Shown: positions 63,753-64,000 of the stretch, in pieces | How positions within the stretch are numbered: the first letter of the stretch is position 1 | Layout of the letters: each line of letters begins with the position of its first letter | Assembly (NCBI RefSeq): GCF_928097925.1 | Contig: NZ_CAKMRI010000001.1 | Coordinates: forward strand, 992,001 to 1,056,000 | Length of the DNA stretch: 64,000 nucleotides | From: Mediannikoviicoccus vaginalis | Lineage (GTDB): Bacteria; Bacillota; Clostridia; Tissierellales; Peptoniphilaceae | Direction: 5' to 3' | Program-made: the position numbers and the translations under genes | Notes under the pieces: generated by a model | Databases searched by the model: none | The model's input: the letters and a program-made list of their open reading frames with translations, nothing else | What the model was told of the DNA's origin: nothing

Positions 63753-64000
63753 CTATATCTGTAGCTCCACAACTACTTCATTTTTATTATAAACTATTTT
63801 GTCTGCTATATGTTCAACGATAAAAAGACCCCTACCATTTGTCTTAGTAAAATCACTACAGCTACACTTGTGGCCCATTATGCCACTGCCCTGGTCCTTT
63901 ACTTTTATTGTAACCTTATCGTCGGATAGCACGGCACATAGTCGAATGAGCTTATTGAAATTTTCCATATTGCCATGTTTTACTCCGTTTACCATGAGCT
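63753..64000 (-). CDS. Anti-sigma/serine-kinase-type ATPase (5' end outside the window)
   Basis: The 3' part of a GHKL ATPase of the SpoIIAB/RsbW type: ELMVNGVKHGN (N box), VKDQGSGI (G1 box), TNGRGLFIVEHIADKI (G2 box) and a short C-terminus. The N-terminus is beyond the right edge, since the frame is open to base 64000. The family phosphorylates anti-anti-sigma factors or binds sigma factors; partners are not visible. A stem pairing TAGTTGTGG and CCACAACTA (63741-63772) overlaps the stop and may terminate transcription. Confidence 0.8.
   Translation of the reverse strand, partial: LMVNGVKHGNMENFNKLIRLCAVLSDDKVTIKVKDQGSGIMGHKCSCSDFTKTNGRGLFIVEHIADKIVYNKNEVVVELQI

Overview
The window reads as chromosomal DNA of a low-GC, Gram-positive anaerobe. 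The evidence is a large Gram-positive-type SRP RNA, an HPr kinase, pyruvate:ferredoxin oxidoreductase, formate-THF ligase, two oligopeptide ABC transporters, CWB2-repeat surface proteins and no aerobic respiration genes. Gene content suggests a peptide- and amino-acid-fermenting member of the Tissierellia (Peptoniphilaceae-like); this placement is inference, not a database match. Most genes lie on the minus strand; lplA, pepF, murE and one transposase are on the plus strand.

Layout, left to right: tex (cut by the left edge), prfB with its programmed +1 frameshift, and secA; divergent lplA; repeat array; pepP-uvrC-hprK-nifJ operon; first Opp operon (oppBCDFA); repeat array; glycosyltransferase, group II PLP decarboxylase and a HerA-like ATPase split by an in-frame stop; repeat array carrying IS150-like copy 1; second Opp operon in the order oppDFBCA, with pepF divergent; array; LLM oxidoreductase; an IS remnant and IS150-like copy 2 (identical to copy 1, 1377 bp); array; DUF969-DUF979-pcp operon; array; CWB2 protein and FAD oxidoreductase; array; tRNA-Ser plus SRP RNA; a 723-aa CWB2 surface protein; a candidate small RNA; array; toxin-antitoxin pair; a 2-kb array with a second candidate small RNA; glutaredoxin and two paralogous lipoproteins; divergent murE; array; ISL3-type element; fhs-yerC operon, typA, and a partial anti-sigma-type ATPase at the right edge. 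Peptide uptake (two Opp systems), peptide cleavage (PepF, PepP-like, Pcp) and pyruvate oxidation (NifJ) form a coherent peptide-fermenting metabolism.

The outstanding feature is eleven intergenic arrays (roughly 9-10 kb in total) built from a small set of recurring stem-loop modules in variable order and orientation. Several modules differ in sequence from copy to copy while both arms change together, so the fold is kept and the sequence is not. One module (a stem ending GATTCTTCGAC...CGCTCAGAATGAC) shows at least five alternative compensated stems; the stem just before it has at least nine different sequences, nearly all self-complementary. Both full IS150-like copies, and the remnant, sit at the same point inside this module. 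I consider this array family the best candidate for an undescribed system in the window.
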